Source of the DNA: Thysanoteuthis rhombus | Taxonomy: Eukaryota; Mollusca; Cephalopoda; Oegopsida; Thysanoteuthidae | Length of the DNA stretch: 64,000 nucleotides | Reading direction: 5' to 3' | NCBI GenBank assembly: GCA_963457665.1 | Contig: OY735222.1 | Coordinates: 41,085,898-41,149,897, forward strand | Shown: in pieces, positions 1 to 10,955 of the stretch | Position numbering within the stretch: the stretch's first letter is position 1 | How the letters are laid out: each line of letters opens with the position of its first letter | The notes under the pieces: generated by a model | What the model was told of the DNA's origin: nothing | Seen by the model: only the letters and a program-made list of their open reading frames with translations | The model's database searches: none | Made by a program: the position numbers and the translations under genes

Positions 1-54
1 TACTGAAGAGTTGTAATACAACGAAAAGGCTGTCTAAGGATGATACAATTATTA

Positions 55-60
<6 letters not shown>
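1..60 (+). repeat. Family A dispersed repeat, 3' end, cut by window edge
   Basis: This is the 3' end of a dispersed repeat that also occurs at 107-300 (opposite strand), 14640-15055 and 45325-45619. The shared core reads 'GAAGAGTTGTAATACAACGA' followed by a 'GGCTGTCTAAGGATGATACA'-like block, and then a (TA)n array. The origin of the family is unknown; it has no ORF and no obvious Pol III boxes. Confidence 0.7.
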
Positions 61-105
<45 letters not shown>

Positions 106-106
106 T
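58..106. repeat. (TA)n microsatellite
   Basis: This TA array lies exactly between two oppositely oriented family A copies, so it forms the tip of a potential hairpin. Confidence 0.95.
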
Positions 107-300
107 AGTTAAATAATTGTGTCAGACAGAAAACTGTTTCGCTGTATTACAATTCTTCATTGTGGCTATAGACTATTCATTATCCCATCCAGTACCACGA
201 GGTAGGACCTTTGATCCAGACCCAGAGGCTGACATCTTACCTCTGCCCTTGCAGAACTGGACGGTCAGTAAGGTTGAATTTGAGCAGTATACATACTCAC
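107..300 (-). repeat. Family A dispersed repeat, inverted copy
   Basis: The reverse complement aligns with the copy at 45325-45619 over about 190 bp. Shared landmarks include 'TTCAACCTTACTGAC', 'TCCAGTTCTGC', 'CGTGGTACT' and 'TAGTCTATAGCCACA'. It faces the copy at 1-60 across a TA array. Confidence 0.7.
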
Positions 301-554
301 GCATAATTCCCAATCGACCAGAGTGCTCTATGAGGTTTCAGTAGATGTACAATTCATATCCGGCAGAACATGATAATCATAAAGACACATTCCTCGGAAG
401 TTATTTTGTTCAGCATTGAAATAAGTCGGTAGCAAATCAAACGGTCCCAGATTGGGAAAATACTGATTTGATCCCTACACGGCGCTCATTTCTTCATTCT
501 AAAAGGTTTAGATAGAGGACAACAATGAATTTGAGGGTGAGAAAGGACATTGAA

Positions 555-640
555 AAGGGAAGATCAATGAATGAATTACTGCTCTTCCCTTCTATTGGGC
601 TGTGATCACTAATTGTAATCACACATTGCATACTGAGACC
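555..640 (+). repeat. Family W dispersed repeat, short fragment
   Basis: About 85 bp match the middle of the unclassified family W (see 10015-10510): 'GATCAATGAATGAATTACT', then a 'CTTCTATTGGGCTGTGATCA'-type block. The flanks do not match. Confidence 0.45.
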
Positions 641-961
641 CTCCCAACTGGTTACCCATTCAGGGGGAAGATTAAAAAACAAAATTAGATACGAAAACAT
701 TTTTCCGTATTAATTGTTTGTGTACAAATTTAGAAGTTTCTACTATGAATGGTTAGGGCTGGGCTCATTCCCACTTCATTCAAAGACAGATACAAGTAGA
801 TGTCTGAATACATGAATAACATAAACACAGCAAGTCTTTACACCGGTCTGTTGTTGGTTTTTAAGATGTTACACCAATTTCTCTTTCCTACCAATTGTCA
901 TTTTATCGACATTCTGTCTGATAAACTTGCATCCACAAGACAATCATATAGATGTGTGTTC

Positions 962-1000
<39 letters not shown>

Positions 1001-1517
1001 ACAATTAATTGTATAGTATGATACACTGTAGTCTTCTCCCTGATCCATGTTGATTTGTTCGTCTCTCAGAGTCACCCCTAGCGTTTCTCTTTTCAAGGTG
1101 AGTCTAAATTGGCTTTCAGTTCCTTTTCTTGATTTCTATGTTGTGCATCCGTAGGTAATATCTGGTATTATGCATTCATTGTATAGTTTACGCTTCAAGC
1201 ACATCGGCAACGTGCTCATCAACATGTCTCTATTCATGCCAAATGATTTCCAGCTTATCGTTACGCGTCATTTTATTCCGTTTTCATGGTCTTTCTCTGA
1301 CTTTATTGCTTGTACTAGGTTTATGAATTTATCAACCTTTTCTAGAGCCTCGCTCTCTTTTCTTATTGTCTTTTTGTACATATAAATGGAACATACGGTA
1401 AACTGTCTTGGAAAAAATGTAAGCATCGTTTCTAATATTCTTACATACACGCACATCGAACCACAAACGGACTCCCTCTCTCTCTTTCTATCTCATGGTT
1501 TCTCTCTCTTTTTCTAC
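641..1517. other. No gene recognised; one (TA)n array
   Basis: A (TA)n array sits at 964-997. The rest is AT-rich sequence with only short ORFs (under 75 codons) that resemble nothing I know. A short block near 1045-1060 (TTGATTTGTTC) recurs at 5228-5240. Confidence 0.6.
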
Positions 1518-1760
1518 CACACACATACATACACACACACAAAAAAGAACTCATGCACAAACACACACACATGAACACACACACATATATATATATATAT
1601 ATGTACATACATACATACATTAAGTATTTGAAGCTCCACAAGTTTTATGGATATAAGAACGGACTCCCTTCTCTCTCTTTCTCTCATTCTGTTCCATTCT
1701 CTCTCTCTCTCTCCATCATACTCTGACACACACACACACACACACACACTAACATCATAC
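1518..1760. repeat. Compound (CA)n/(TA)n/(TC)n microsatellite region
   Basis: CA, TA, TACA and TCTC runs alternate here. The ORFs read through them are pure simple-sequence translations (YIYIY, CVCVC) and are not genes. Confidence 0.9.
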
Positions 1761-1764
1761 ATAT

Positions 1765-1885
1765 ACCTGTTTTTACTTATCTATAAATGAAACGTGTTAC
1801 TTGTCAGTTTTGTGTGACTCTATTACCTCTAAGTTGTGACATTTACACTTTTATTGTCTCATCAAATAAACACAGTCCGGTCATC
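1765..1885 (+). repeat. Dispersed repeat X, copy 1
   Basis: About 110 bp align with 6308-6410. Shared landmarks are 'CTATCTATAAA(T/C)GAAACGTGT', 'TTGTGTGACTCTATTA' and 'CAAATAAACACAG'. The AATAAA near the end and the unidirectional alignment would fit a SINE 3' region. No promoter boxes were identified. Confidence 0.65.
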
Positions 1886-2031
1886 GATTCGCCATTCTCT
1901 TTTCCCTGTTCATCCGGACCAACAAATTCTCTCTCAAATTATTGGTTGTGTTTCGTAAAATGGCCGGGAACAGGGAGGATATAAAGAAGATATCTTGCTG
2001 ATGCAGCATAATATATTTGAAGCTCCTCAAG

Positions 2032-2032
<1 letters not shown>

Positions 2033-2089
<57 letters not shown>

Positions 2090-2096
2090 ATATATA
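2033..2096. repeat. (TA)n microsatellite
   Basis: A TA array with two interruptions, preceded by 'GAAGCTCCTCAAGTTA'. A similar block, GAAGCTCCACAAGTTT, occurs at 1630 after another TA/TACA array. Confidence 0.95.
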
Positions 2097-2309
2097 CATT
2101 TTAGATTTCAATGAACAATAATAGCCATCATACAACCGTGTGTGTATATGTATTGAGTAGATCTTCATTCAAGATTATATTGATTATAACACGAGTAAAG
2201 ATTTTTCCAATGGTCCATTACAGATTTTACATTGTTCCACTTCTTGTTCAAAAAAATTGAAACAAAATGTTCAATCTGTAATGAACCATTGAAAATGTAT
2301 TAACCCCTG

Positions 2310-2491
<182 letters not shown>

Positions 2492-3800
2492 TGTGTGTAA
2501 GTGTGCCTTTGTCGCTATATTTATGTACATGCATGTGTATATAGGGCTACACCAAATATTCAAAGAGTTTGAACAGATTGATCAATCTTTATCTATCGTC
2601 TTAGCCCGTGTTCCCCTGGCCATTTCCCACATCTTTCCAAATCATTCCTCCAGGAAATAAAGATCACAAATATCAAATCAGTTATTTCTTTCTTCGAGGA
2701 AGCCATTTTACAACCTCAATTTCCCTGATCTTTTAGGTAGCGCTACGTATTATAGTTAACTATAACGCTTCACTTTGCTTCTTCGAAATTCTCAACAGTG
2801 ACCACTCAAAGTCTTATTCTTTAACGAGAGAAAAAATCCATGAGACTGAACCGAAGGGAGACTCTGTGACACTGGCTCCTTTGGTAGATCTGCTGCAAGA
2901 CACCACGGTAAGGATATCGATGCATCTGTCGAACACAACAACAACGACAACAACAACAACAGTAACAACAACAGCAAAAAAAAATCAAAACCTACCAAAT
3001 AACCCAGGGACTTTGCGATTCGAACGTATCTCCAGACCAGAAGACTGGATCTGATTAACGTGAACACGGAGGAAAATAAGTCCAAAAGTTGATGTCGATG
3101 TCCTAGCAGAGCAGGGAATGCCAGAAATGTAATAAGTATCTAGATTTCGTAAGAGAACAGAAGAAATTACGGAACATGACACTTGGGTCAGTTGTTTTTT
3201 TGAGCATTGGGAATCAAGCTATAAGGCCTTGCCAAAAAGCTGGAGGAAGTGGATATTCAGAGAATCATTGCACCCCTTTTGATATCGACAGTACTGAAAA
3301 CCAGATTAAATACAGAGGAGAGTGCTTGAGTATTTGTTAGACTTGCAGTCACTTGATCTCTTACGGGAACCTTTAATGACTGCTACTAATACAACTGTTG
3401 ATGTTGCTTATGATGATGATATGAAATCCCATCCAAAATGAATGTAGCAAGTGGGTTCGAAAGGGATATAAAAACGGGTAAGACAGAATATGAACTGTGA
3501 TACATTGGGAACCATGCAAACCACTTGTGTTCAACTATGTGAGCCAAAAAACGGACGCAAAAAAAAACAAACGAAGTCTCTCAAAAAAAGAGAAAAAGAA
3601 AACTGAAAAATACTCTTGAACCTTGGCATATAGAAGGAAGGACTCTTCGAAGCAAGAAGACCGGATCTTATAGTTGTAAAAAGGAAAAGAAAATATGACA
3701 CACCTTAGATGTGGTTGTGTCAACAGGTCAGGTGATGGCGACGAAAGAGAACGAGATAATGGAAAAATACTAAGACCTGAGAATTCTGTGGAACTTGAGC
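2492..3800. other. No gene recognised
   Basis: This 1.3-kb stretch holds a short (CAA)n run at about 2936-2975. ORFs of up to 97 codons exist on both strands, but they lack recognisable motifs and overlap simple sequence. It ends at the assembly gap. Confidence 0.55.
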
Positions 3801-4000
3801 NNNNNNNNNNNNNNNNNNNNNNNNNNNNNNNNNNNNNNNNNNNNNNNNNNNNNNNNNNNNNNNNNNNNNNNNNNNNNNNNNNNNNNNNNNNNNNNNNNNN
3901 NNNNNNNNNNNNNNNNNNNNNNNNNNNNNNNNNNNNNNNNNNNNNNNNNNNNNNNNNNNNNNNNNNNNNNNNNNNNNNNNNNNNNNNNNNNNNNNNNNNN
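3801..4000. other. Assembly gap (200 N)
   Basis: Exactly 200 N characters, so this is probably a fixed-size scaffold gap. Any ORF crossing it is an artefact. Confidence 1.
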
Positions 4001-4154
4001 CCATGCATATTGTGCCCGAGGGTGTTTGTGTGATGGGGCAGGGGGTTATTAACTATTTTTCGGCCTCTTTTTAGACGCCCTCTCAATATTCCATCCCCCC
4101 TTTTCATTTTCTAACTCTCGAATCTCATCCCTCTAATGTACCACATTGGTCCCC

Positions 4155-4235
4155 CCGATAATTAGTGAAGGTTAAAGCAACGTCGAGCATGGCCACTACC
4201 TAGATTGGTGACCAACTGGATATACCAGATGCTAG
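4155..4235 (+). ncRNA. 5S rRNA-derived sequence (pseudogene or head of a 5S-type SINE)
   Basis: About 80 bp align with the 3' two-thirds of animal 5S rRNA. The sequence shows 'GGTTAAAGCAACGTCGAGC', matching the A-box region (GTTAAGCAACGTCGGGC), and then 'GATTGGTGACCAACTGG' and 'ATACCAGATGCT', matching the C-box region (GATGGGTGACCGCCTGGGAATACCGGGTGCT). The first ~40 nt of 5S are not recognisable. Several stem-breaking differences and one- to two-base indels argue against a functional 5S gene. SINE3-type elements are known to start with 5S-derived promoters, so a SINE head is as likely as a simple pseudogene. The downstream 'CTAGGCATCATGTAGATAG' would then be SINE body. Confidence 0.65.
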
Positions 4236-5036
4236 ACGCAGCTAGGCATCATGTAGATAGCATTCTGCGGGGATGCCATTAATCCTTTAAGACGAGGCCG
4301 ATCTTGACAATTCTTCAATATCACAAGCCAAAGACCCTCCTTACGGACCCTCCAAGTGCCCTAGCTGCGAGCAACAATAAAATTAATACATGCACCACAC
4401 CTCTCACTTCCTTCCTTTTGATTGATGGCCTCTCTCGCGTCATAACCGCTTTATTTTTTTCTCCTTTCACCTTTCGGTTAAATATGATTTTCTCCCGGTC
4501 TTTATATTCTCGCATCATCTTCACCCTTCCCCTTCTCGACGCTACCCCGTCCCCTGATTCTCATCAGTTTTCAAATTTCGGTCGGTGATTTTACGAAAAG
4601 CGATTGATGAATCTGGAAACAGATTCCCTCTTCAATCATGTCTACGCTCCCCGGCACATCGTCAAAGTAATATTGGTGGTAGTCATTATAGAATTAGTGC
4701 TTTCAGTCGAGTAAGTAGTGGTCAGAGAAGTTCAGCAATTATGTCCCATCTCTCTCTTTCTCTCTTTTTCAATCATTTGATATCCTCCTCGTCATTCCTT
4801 AATGGTTGTTCCTTTCAGGCCTCTACTTTTCCTTCGTCTACCTCCTCTATCTTAATTTATAATCACGTCGAATCACCGTAGCCCAACAGATTGCTGGAGC
4901 AACTAGCCAAATTGATGACAGATTCTTTTTGCTGTTCGTATATGTATGTGTCAGAGTCTCTGTGTGTCTCCGGGCGTTCTTGGTCAAATTTTGGTGTTGT
5001 GTGAGGGTGGGGGCTATAACCTTGTGAATTTGCATG
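4236..5036. other. No gene recognised
   Basis: Moderately pyrimidine-rich sequence with ORFs of 94-98 codons (4304-4588 and 4585-4881, plus strand) that carry no motif I recognise. The first ~150 bp could be the body of the 5S-derived element just upstream. Confidence 0.5.
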
Positions 5037-5230
5037 AGTATATATCTAGGCACCATCTAAATCAGTTTTTATGGGCTTAAAAAAAAGAAAAAGTGCCATT
5101 TAGGTCTCTATGGCCATTTTGGGACCGAATGACCTAATATCGTACCGGAATTTTTCAAAGATTTTTTTAGATAAAAAATTTGATGGTAACCTCTTTTAAA
5201 TTATTAGTTCTGGTACATGTGCAGTCTATG
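5037..5230 (+). repeat. Dispersed repeat shared with 61120-61370
   Basis: There are patches of similarity to 61190-61350: a 'TTTGCATGAGTA'-like start, an 'AGGTCTCTATGGCCATTTT' block against AAGTCTCTGTGGTCTTTTT, and then a '(G)GACC(G/A)AAT' block. The alignment is gapped and old. Confidence 0.35.
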
Positions 5231-5374
5231 TTGATTTGTTCCTGTGGAGTACGGGTATTTCTTGTAATTTTCCTTTTTCAATCCCTCTTTTTCTGCCATC
5301 TTCCTCTGCCATCACACCTGTGAATCAAATTCTTCACTATTATCACATTGTTATTATTCTTACCTATCAAGTTT

Positions 5375-5500
5375 TCACACCAGCGTTGACTGGTGGCTTT
5401 TGCTTGAAATCAAGTGACAACAAGTCTCATCAATACTCTGGAACTCTCCTCATTATTCCGGCCGATTTCAGTTGTACAAAGCCAGTGATGGTGTACTTAG
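5375..5500 (+). repeat. Dispersed repeat Y, related to the minisatellite at 59640-60480
   Basis: The blocks 'CTGGTGGCTTTTGCTTGAA' and 'AAGTGACAACAAGTCTC' match the unit of the tandem array near 59.65 kb (CTGGTGGTAACCGCTGAAG and GAGTGACAGCAAGTCTC). This is a single unit, so the array unit also exists as a dispersed sequence. Confidence 0.45.
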
Positions 5501-5764
5501 TATACCGAATAATACTGTTATCTTCGTGTCACTTACGTGGATAAATGCAAATTATCATAGTCCAAGGTAAATACTAATAGATTTGCAACCTATGTTTATA
5601 ATATATTTATAAAACTAGGAGTTAAATAATAAAGCATATCTTGAAATTTAAAAATGCACTCATGAAAGTAAGATGAAAAAATCAAATGAAACAATATAGT
5701 CCATCGCATGTCACTTAAACACACTGAATGTCGCTACTGACACGCGTGTCATATCCCCAACATT

Positions 5765-6185
5765 CATCATCATTATCATCAGTCTTCAACGTGCTTCGTT
5801 GGACATAGACCTTCCCCAGGATTCGCCACATTTCGCTATCATGGGCGCTGCGGCGCCAGTATTTTCTGAATCTATCTTGTTCATCTTCCCATTTGTATTT
5901 GGTCGACCTCGGTTTCGCATGTGGTCTCTGGGGATCCATGTTGTGAGTCGTGATGTCCATTGGTTGCCTTTCATTCTCGCAACATGACTAGCTCATTGCC
6001 ATTTGAGTTTTCTAATGGATTAAATGATGTCTCTGACCCCCGTTTTCTTTCTGATACATTGTGCTGTCTTGTAAGCTCTCCATTTGAGTTGAGTATGATT
6101 CTCTCATGCACAAGTTGTATGCTTTCAGTATGGGGGTTCGACTCTTAGTTAGCTCCATGTTTATAGCGCCATAAGTGACTACTAG
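5765..6185 (-). mobile_element. RTE-type LINE, 3' fragment of the reverse transcriptase ORF
   Basis: Read on the minus strand, about 420 bp correspond to the C-terminal ~135 codons of the element at 39022-41210. The order is the TYGAETWNL-like region, then WAGHVARM, then RLTTWIPRDHMRNRGRPN, a KFRKYW-like block and finally GKVYVQR. It ends in a degenerate ATCATCATT tail at its left edge. Several frameshifts and stops make it non-coding. It is an old, 5'-truncated insertion. Confidence 0.85.
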
Positions 6186-6307
6186 GCCTAATAGAGAAAA
6201 ATACTGGAGGAAGATTATGATGTGCTAATATTGTGATCGACGCACTTGAAACAATTAACCCCCCCCACTAAAATCAAAACAAACCACGGAGGTATTATCA
6301 GAGGAAT

Positions 6308-6410
6308 ACCAGTTTTCACCTATCTATAAACGAAACGTGTCACTGGCTATTTGTGTGACTCTATTATCTTTAAATTGCACTTTATTGTCTCCTCAAATAA
6401 ACACAGGTTC
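6308..6410 (+). repeat. Dispersed repeat X, copy 2
   Basis: This matches 1765-1885, including 'CTATCTATAAACGAAACGTG' and 'CTCAAATAAACACAG'. Confidence 0.65.
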
Positions 6411-7706
6411 GTCTAAAAAATCAGCATTTGGAATCCTGGTCCGTTTTACCTCACCTTGGTCGAACATCGATCTCTGGCTCTTGAGGCAGTAGCGCAATTT
6501 TTAACCGTCAATCATATCCTTAGATATCCCTGAAATTAACTCAGAAATAGACTTACATTCTTTCTCTCTTCTTTCATTCTTTTTTTTTTTACTTCCTCTT
6601 TCTCATCTTTTTCCTTCTTCTTTCAGTCCTTTAGAAACCAATGATTGTTCTTGTCACATGCTTTCGTAGACATTTATTGAACAATCGTGGCATCATAGGT
6701 AGTTGAAGCATTCTTCCCTTTCTGTGTTTGGGTTTTTCCAGCACTTCGGCCCATACCGTCTTGTTTACAGACTTGAAAATTAGCGTCAGTACTCCACTAG
6801 CCCCCTTCTGAAATTTCTATATTTTTATTTTAGAAAAAAAATTTGACTTTTTTTTCGACGAATATAGTTCACTAATAACATCTGAATTCATGAGAATCTA
6901 GATTTTTCTAGCTGTATTTTTACTCTTTCTTTATATGTTTTGAGTCGAAAACGCTAGTGATGTCATGAATGGATTTCATTCTGACCATATTCATTCTTCG
7001 ATGGAATTTTTCTAGATGCCTTCGAATTCTGATGGGATGGTTTTTTCAATCAATTTTTTTTTTATTTGTGTAAATATATATTTTCTTTCTCTGTTCCCCT
7101 TCTTCCTTTCTCCTTTCCTTCTTTCTTTCCTTCTCTCTCTTTCTTTCTTACACTTTTCATTTTCGATTCCCGTTCCTTCTCCATCTTCTTCACCTTTCTT
7201 CATCTTCCTCTCTTTCCTCTTGGCCTTTTGTGAACCAACGATTGGTCTTAAGCTTTAGTGCAGGTGACACTTATAAATCAAGCGAATAACCTATTTAGAT
7301 CAGCAATAAATCTGGTGTTTACATAGATTTCTCATTATACGGGACTGCCAAAAACCCATTTACTATAAAGGAAGAAAAAAATAGTGAAGACATATAAAAA
7401 AAATGTTTCTCAAGTTCCCAGTAACGAAACCTCTTTGTTTCGGGGGGAGAAGTATTTTCAATTTAGTTCCTTGATTATTATGGAAATAATTCCTGAATAG
7501 ATGGGTGGCTGTCGAAACAATTTTGAGAGACACTCTTGGGAGGAATGTAAGATAGAAATCATCTCATATTATCGTAGAGACCAGAATATTGAATGTCTCC
7601 TCAAGCTTTCACAATCCAATATAAATTTTATTTCATGAAATTGTTATCAGAACGGATTTTCATTTTCTTTACCATTTTTGTATTTGAAACAGGACCGAAA
7701 TCAAAT
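6411..7706. other. No gene recognised; pyrimidine-rich tract
   Basis: A T/C-rich low-complexity tract at 7076-7216 yields spurious leucine/serine/phenylalanine-rich ORFs. No exon, RNA gene or element was recognised elsewhere in the span. Confidence 0.55.
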
Positions 7707-8095
7707 GCAGAGCTGGTGAAAGCAGACTATTACATCTACTTGGGACAACGAATCACCATGAAATCCTCAAAAGAAGAGGAAATCAATGTGAACAATTGCT
7801 GTAGGAAATGAAACGAACCCACCACAAAAAGCTGATGTATTAACGCACAGATAAAGAGTTACAGACTCCCGTAACGGGAGTCAGAAACATTATATAATCT
7901 ATTAAAAAACCTAAATGGCAATGGGCAGGCCATGTAGCTAGAATGACTGACAACCGATGGAGATCGCGACTTACAACATGGATCCCCAGTGATCACATGC
8001 GAAACTGAGGCCGACAAAATACAAGATGGACTGATGAACTGGACAAATTTGGAAAATACTGGCTCAGTGACGCCCCCGATGATGATGAAAAGGGT
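7707..8095 (+). mobile_element. RTE-type LINE, 3' fragment with internal deletion
   Basis: The plus strand encodes AELVKADYYIYLGQRITM and KSSKEEEIN. It then jumps to sequence matching 'WAGHVARMTDNRW' and the last ~60 codons of the RTE ORF. About 70 codons found between these blocks in the 39-kb copy are missing (the join lies near 7800-7880). A conserved arginine codon of the NRGR motif is TGA at 8006-8008. It ends in a short GATGATGAT tail. Confidence 0.85.
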
Positions 8096-8354
8096 CTGAA
8101 ACATTCCAAGTAATTTAAGATAACTAGCAAGAATGCACTATCTTTATGGGAAATTGAATAATGAACAAGAGAAAATGAAAAAAAAAAAAAAGAATATAAA
8201 TAAAATAAAAGAAAGTTTTTCCATGTCGAAAAAAAAAAAAGACAACCAGCAATAAAGTCTTAATGAGGGTTCGAATGAATGGAATAATTCGTATGGAGAA
8301 GCTCAAAAGATAAAAAATATGGATGTGTAGCAAACCCAATATTTCGCAATATTT

Positions 8355-8437
8355 GAAGCTCTACTTAATGTTGAATGTATAAAGCTCTTTATGAAATAAA
8401 ATCTGCCACAAATCAGTTATTGAATTACTGATTTAAA

Positions 8438-8511
<74 letters not shown>
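8355..8511 (+). repeat. Family Z 3' end followed by (TA)n
   Basis: 'GAATGTATAAAGCTCTTTAT' then GAAATAAA match the conserved part of family Z (28240-28600). The last ~70 bp are a (TA)n array, as in other family Z copies. The hairpin head is missing. Confidence 0.55.
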
Positions 8512-8514
<3 letters not shown>

Positions 8515-8581
8515 ACAAACTATATGTATGATATGTATGACATAAGCTCCATACTAAAATCATACCTGAGAGGGAGAAATA

Positions 8582-9077
8582 TGTGTGTGTGTGTGTATGT
8601 GTGTGAGATGAAGAGTGTAAATCAAAGAAGACATTGTGTAAAAGTTGACAATACAGAAAAAGAAGACCTGTGACTACCTGATACATCTCAATTTTCAATG
8701 TGATTGTTCAATAGCTCTCATTTTCCTACCCAAACGACCTTATCTATTGATGAGGACATCCACTTGTCCAGGGTCCCAACTTACTTATATCAAAAATATT
8801 TTCCCTCTAATATACAGTAATAGAGCTCCCTACTGTATCTGCCTATGCCCAAGAATCTCTACCATCTGGGTATTTCAGTGATTTTCTCCATTTTCCCAAA
8901 CCAACTTTCGCTTTCAAAACTTAGATGAAACCTGAGATGGGCGAAACATACTTGAGCTATTACACTCTTGAATAAAAACTAACTTCGAGAAATACTAATT
9001 AGTGTCAAACCTTTTTCCTTCTCCATATCGTCGAAGTCTCCACGCGCGCACGCGCACACACACACACAAATACCCCC
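8582..9077. other. No gene recognised
   Basis: Short GT and CA runs at both ends; nothing identifiable between them. Confidence 0.55.
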
Positions 9078-9078
9078 C

Positions 9079-9119
<41 letters not shown>
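9078..9119. repeat. (TA)n microsatellite
   Basis: Preceded by CG/CA dinucleotides and a run of C. Confidence 0.95.
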
Positions 9120-9122
<3 letters not shown>

Positions 9123-10014
9123 AAAGACGATTAAGGAACCAAATTTCGCCCGGAACAAATTATTTATGGCAGTTAGAGAAACAGCTAACTAAATAGATTT
9201 AGTCCCTTAATTGACTTTCTTTACTCACATTGTTGGATACTGATATCCATTTCTTACCATATACCGCACGGGTGAATTAGTTCCATTTTTTTCTTGATTG
9301 AAATCTTGCTTACTCTGTATTCCATATCTGAAAGAACGACTATGTAATGTAGAGTTTACTGAACGATACTGAAGAGCATTTCTTGCAATTATCCGATGAC
9401 ATATCAGTGCAAATCACAAAGTTGAATCCTCCAACAGCTGCCTATAGGGCCATAGAAGCCAGGACAAATCTGCAGAGACAAACAAACAGGGACGAATGAA
9501 TAAAAGTAAAAAAAAATAATATAAGAATGCAATGAAAAATAGTAAAAAATGATTCACAATATTTCATCTAAAAAAAAGATCAGATAGAAGGTACAGAATC
9601 GCTCCATTGTCTTACACTTTTTTTGCATTCACTCTCAATAGTCTTCGACTGATTTGTCACCGCTTATTCGTAGCCGCTTATTTGTCGCCACTCTTTTGTT
9701 CTGCGCCCATTTGTCGACCATCCTCGAAAATTTTTAAAAACTTAGTTGGTTTGAATTGCTCGATTGTTTGAAGTCTTTTGTGTTTTGTGACTTGTAACTC
9801 TTCACGCCGTTTTGACCGACTAATTTGATTTCTGTTCCCTGGTGACCGATTCGTTGCAAGTTTTTAAAGCCAGCCTGTATTTTCTGCATTTTAAAATTAT
9901 GGCTGACATTTAGGGGAAGAGTAAATCGAACATAAAAATAATAAAAATCTCTAGAATTTAGGGGAAAAAAATGAAAAATAGTCGCATTAACTCTGATGGA
10001 TTCGAAAAAAAGGA
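9120..10014. other. No gene recognised; short imperfect motif cluster
   Basis: Between about 9645 and 9720 the motif '(C/A)TTATT(C/T)GT(A/C)GCC' recurs as TTATTCGTAGCC, TTATTTGTCGCC and CATTTGTCG in close succession. Beyond this degenerate tandem patch nothing was recognised. Confidence 0.5.
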
Positions 10015-10510
10015 AAATAAGTCACTCAACAGAAACAATCACATAAATGAGGGCTTTTGGCAGTATGCTGTTTCTTTTGGCAGCAAGCTGGGGTGATCAA
10101 TTAAAAAATGGAAAATTGCGTGATTAATGAATAAGTTACTTCTCTTGCTTTTTGTTGGGCAATGATTACTGAAAAAGTATGAATTTACAAAAAAAAACAA
10201 CCAAAAAAAAAACAAAACATACAATCACACTCAAAACAAGAAGGAAGATAATTAATATAAATTTACAATGCGAAGTAGGCCCTCCACTGCAAATCTTTAG
10301 GGGGTAATTCTTAAAAATAAAGAAATCGCATACATTATAAAGAGTAAATGTTGGAAACTTTAGCCCTCTAGCTCAATTTGAGCAGCCTGCACGGGTGATA
10401 CATAACTACATAGCCAGCTAGCCAGCCAGATAGACGGACCAACTTGAAAGTTGGAGAAATCTATGTGGACGGTTGTAGTGACAGTTCTGGTTGACGGTTA
10501 AAGTATCGTA
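10015..10510 (+). repeat. Family W dispersed repeat
   Basis: This is one of at least five copies of an unclassified ~0.45-kb non-coding repeat. Landmarks in order are 'GTCACTCAACAGAAAC', 'CTTTTGGCAGCAAGC', 'GGTGATCAATTAAAAAA', 'AAGTTACTTCTC', 'TTTTTGTTGG', 'CCCTCTAGCTC', 'TAGCCAGCTAGCCAGCCAG', 'AGAAATCTATGT' and 'TGACAGTTCTGGTTGACGG'. I see no coding capacity, no clear tRNA or 5S promoter and no terminal inverted repeats. It could be a SINE with an unrecognised head or a LINE/transposon untranslated region. Confidence 0.75.
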
Positions 10511-10704
10511 AAACTTGTTGGTTATATGAAAGGTTTCTGCCTTTTCGTATCTCATATCTTTTAAGTTTTATTCTCATTTAGTTTCTGTAATGGGCCTTTT
10601 TTTTTCCTTTATGAGTTTCTTTTTATATTCTCTGATTTGTTTTTATCTAGATTTCATTTTGGGCAATGATTAATAGTGTCATAGACCATTTTCAGTGTAG
10701 TGAA

Positions 10705-10947
10705 CAGTGTTGCCAGTTTAGCGCTTCCACGCTAAATTCAGCGCGTTTGTTGTTTCGATAGTACATTGAATTAGCACAGACGCACTTAAACATTTTTGCC
10801 AAACTTGAGCATGTTTTTGACCATTTTCAGGATCTCCTTGAAATGTTTTGGTCATTTTTGTCGTTTTTAGCTATTTTTCGAGAATAAATTTAGCTCTCTT
10901 TTGCAGTCAAACTAGCGTGGAGATATTTTTTCGAGTTGGCAACTCTA
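10705..10947. mobile_element. hAT-like MITE candidate
   Basis: The left end 'CAGTGTTGCCA' and the right end 'TGGCAACTCTA' are imperfect inverted repeats. A second inverted pair lies just inside ('TCCACGCTA' and 'TAGCGTGGA'). The 243-bp interval is flanked by GTAGTGAA (10697-10704) and GTAGTAGG (10948-10955), a decayed 8-bp duplication with 5 of 8 bases equal. The CAGTGTTGCC start and 8-bp duplication are characteristic of hAT transposons. There is no ORF, so the element would be non-autonomous. Confidence 0.5.
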
Positions 10948-10955
10948 GTAGTAGG

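Noticed and set aside
3535..4107. 190-codon ORF and others crossing the N gap
   Set aside because: Mostly unknown bases; the ORF exists only because N runs contain no stops.
4155..4235. Functional 5S rRNA gene
   Set aside because: The first third is absent and conserved stems are disrupted.
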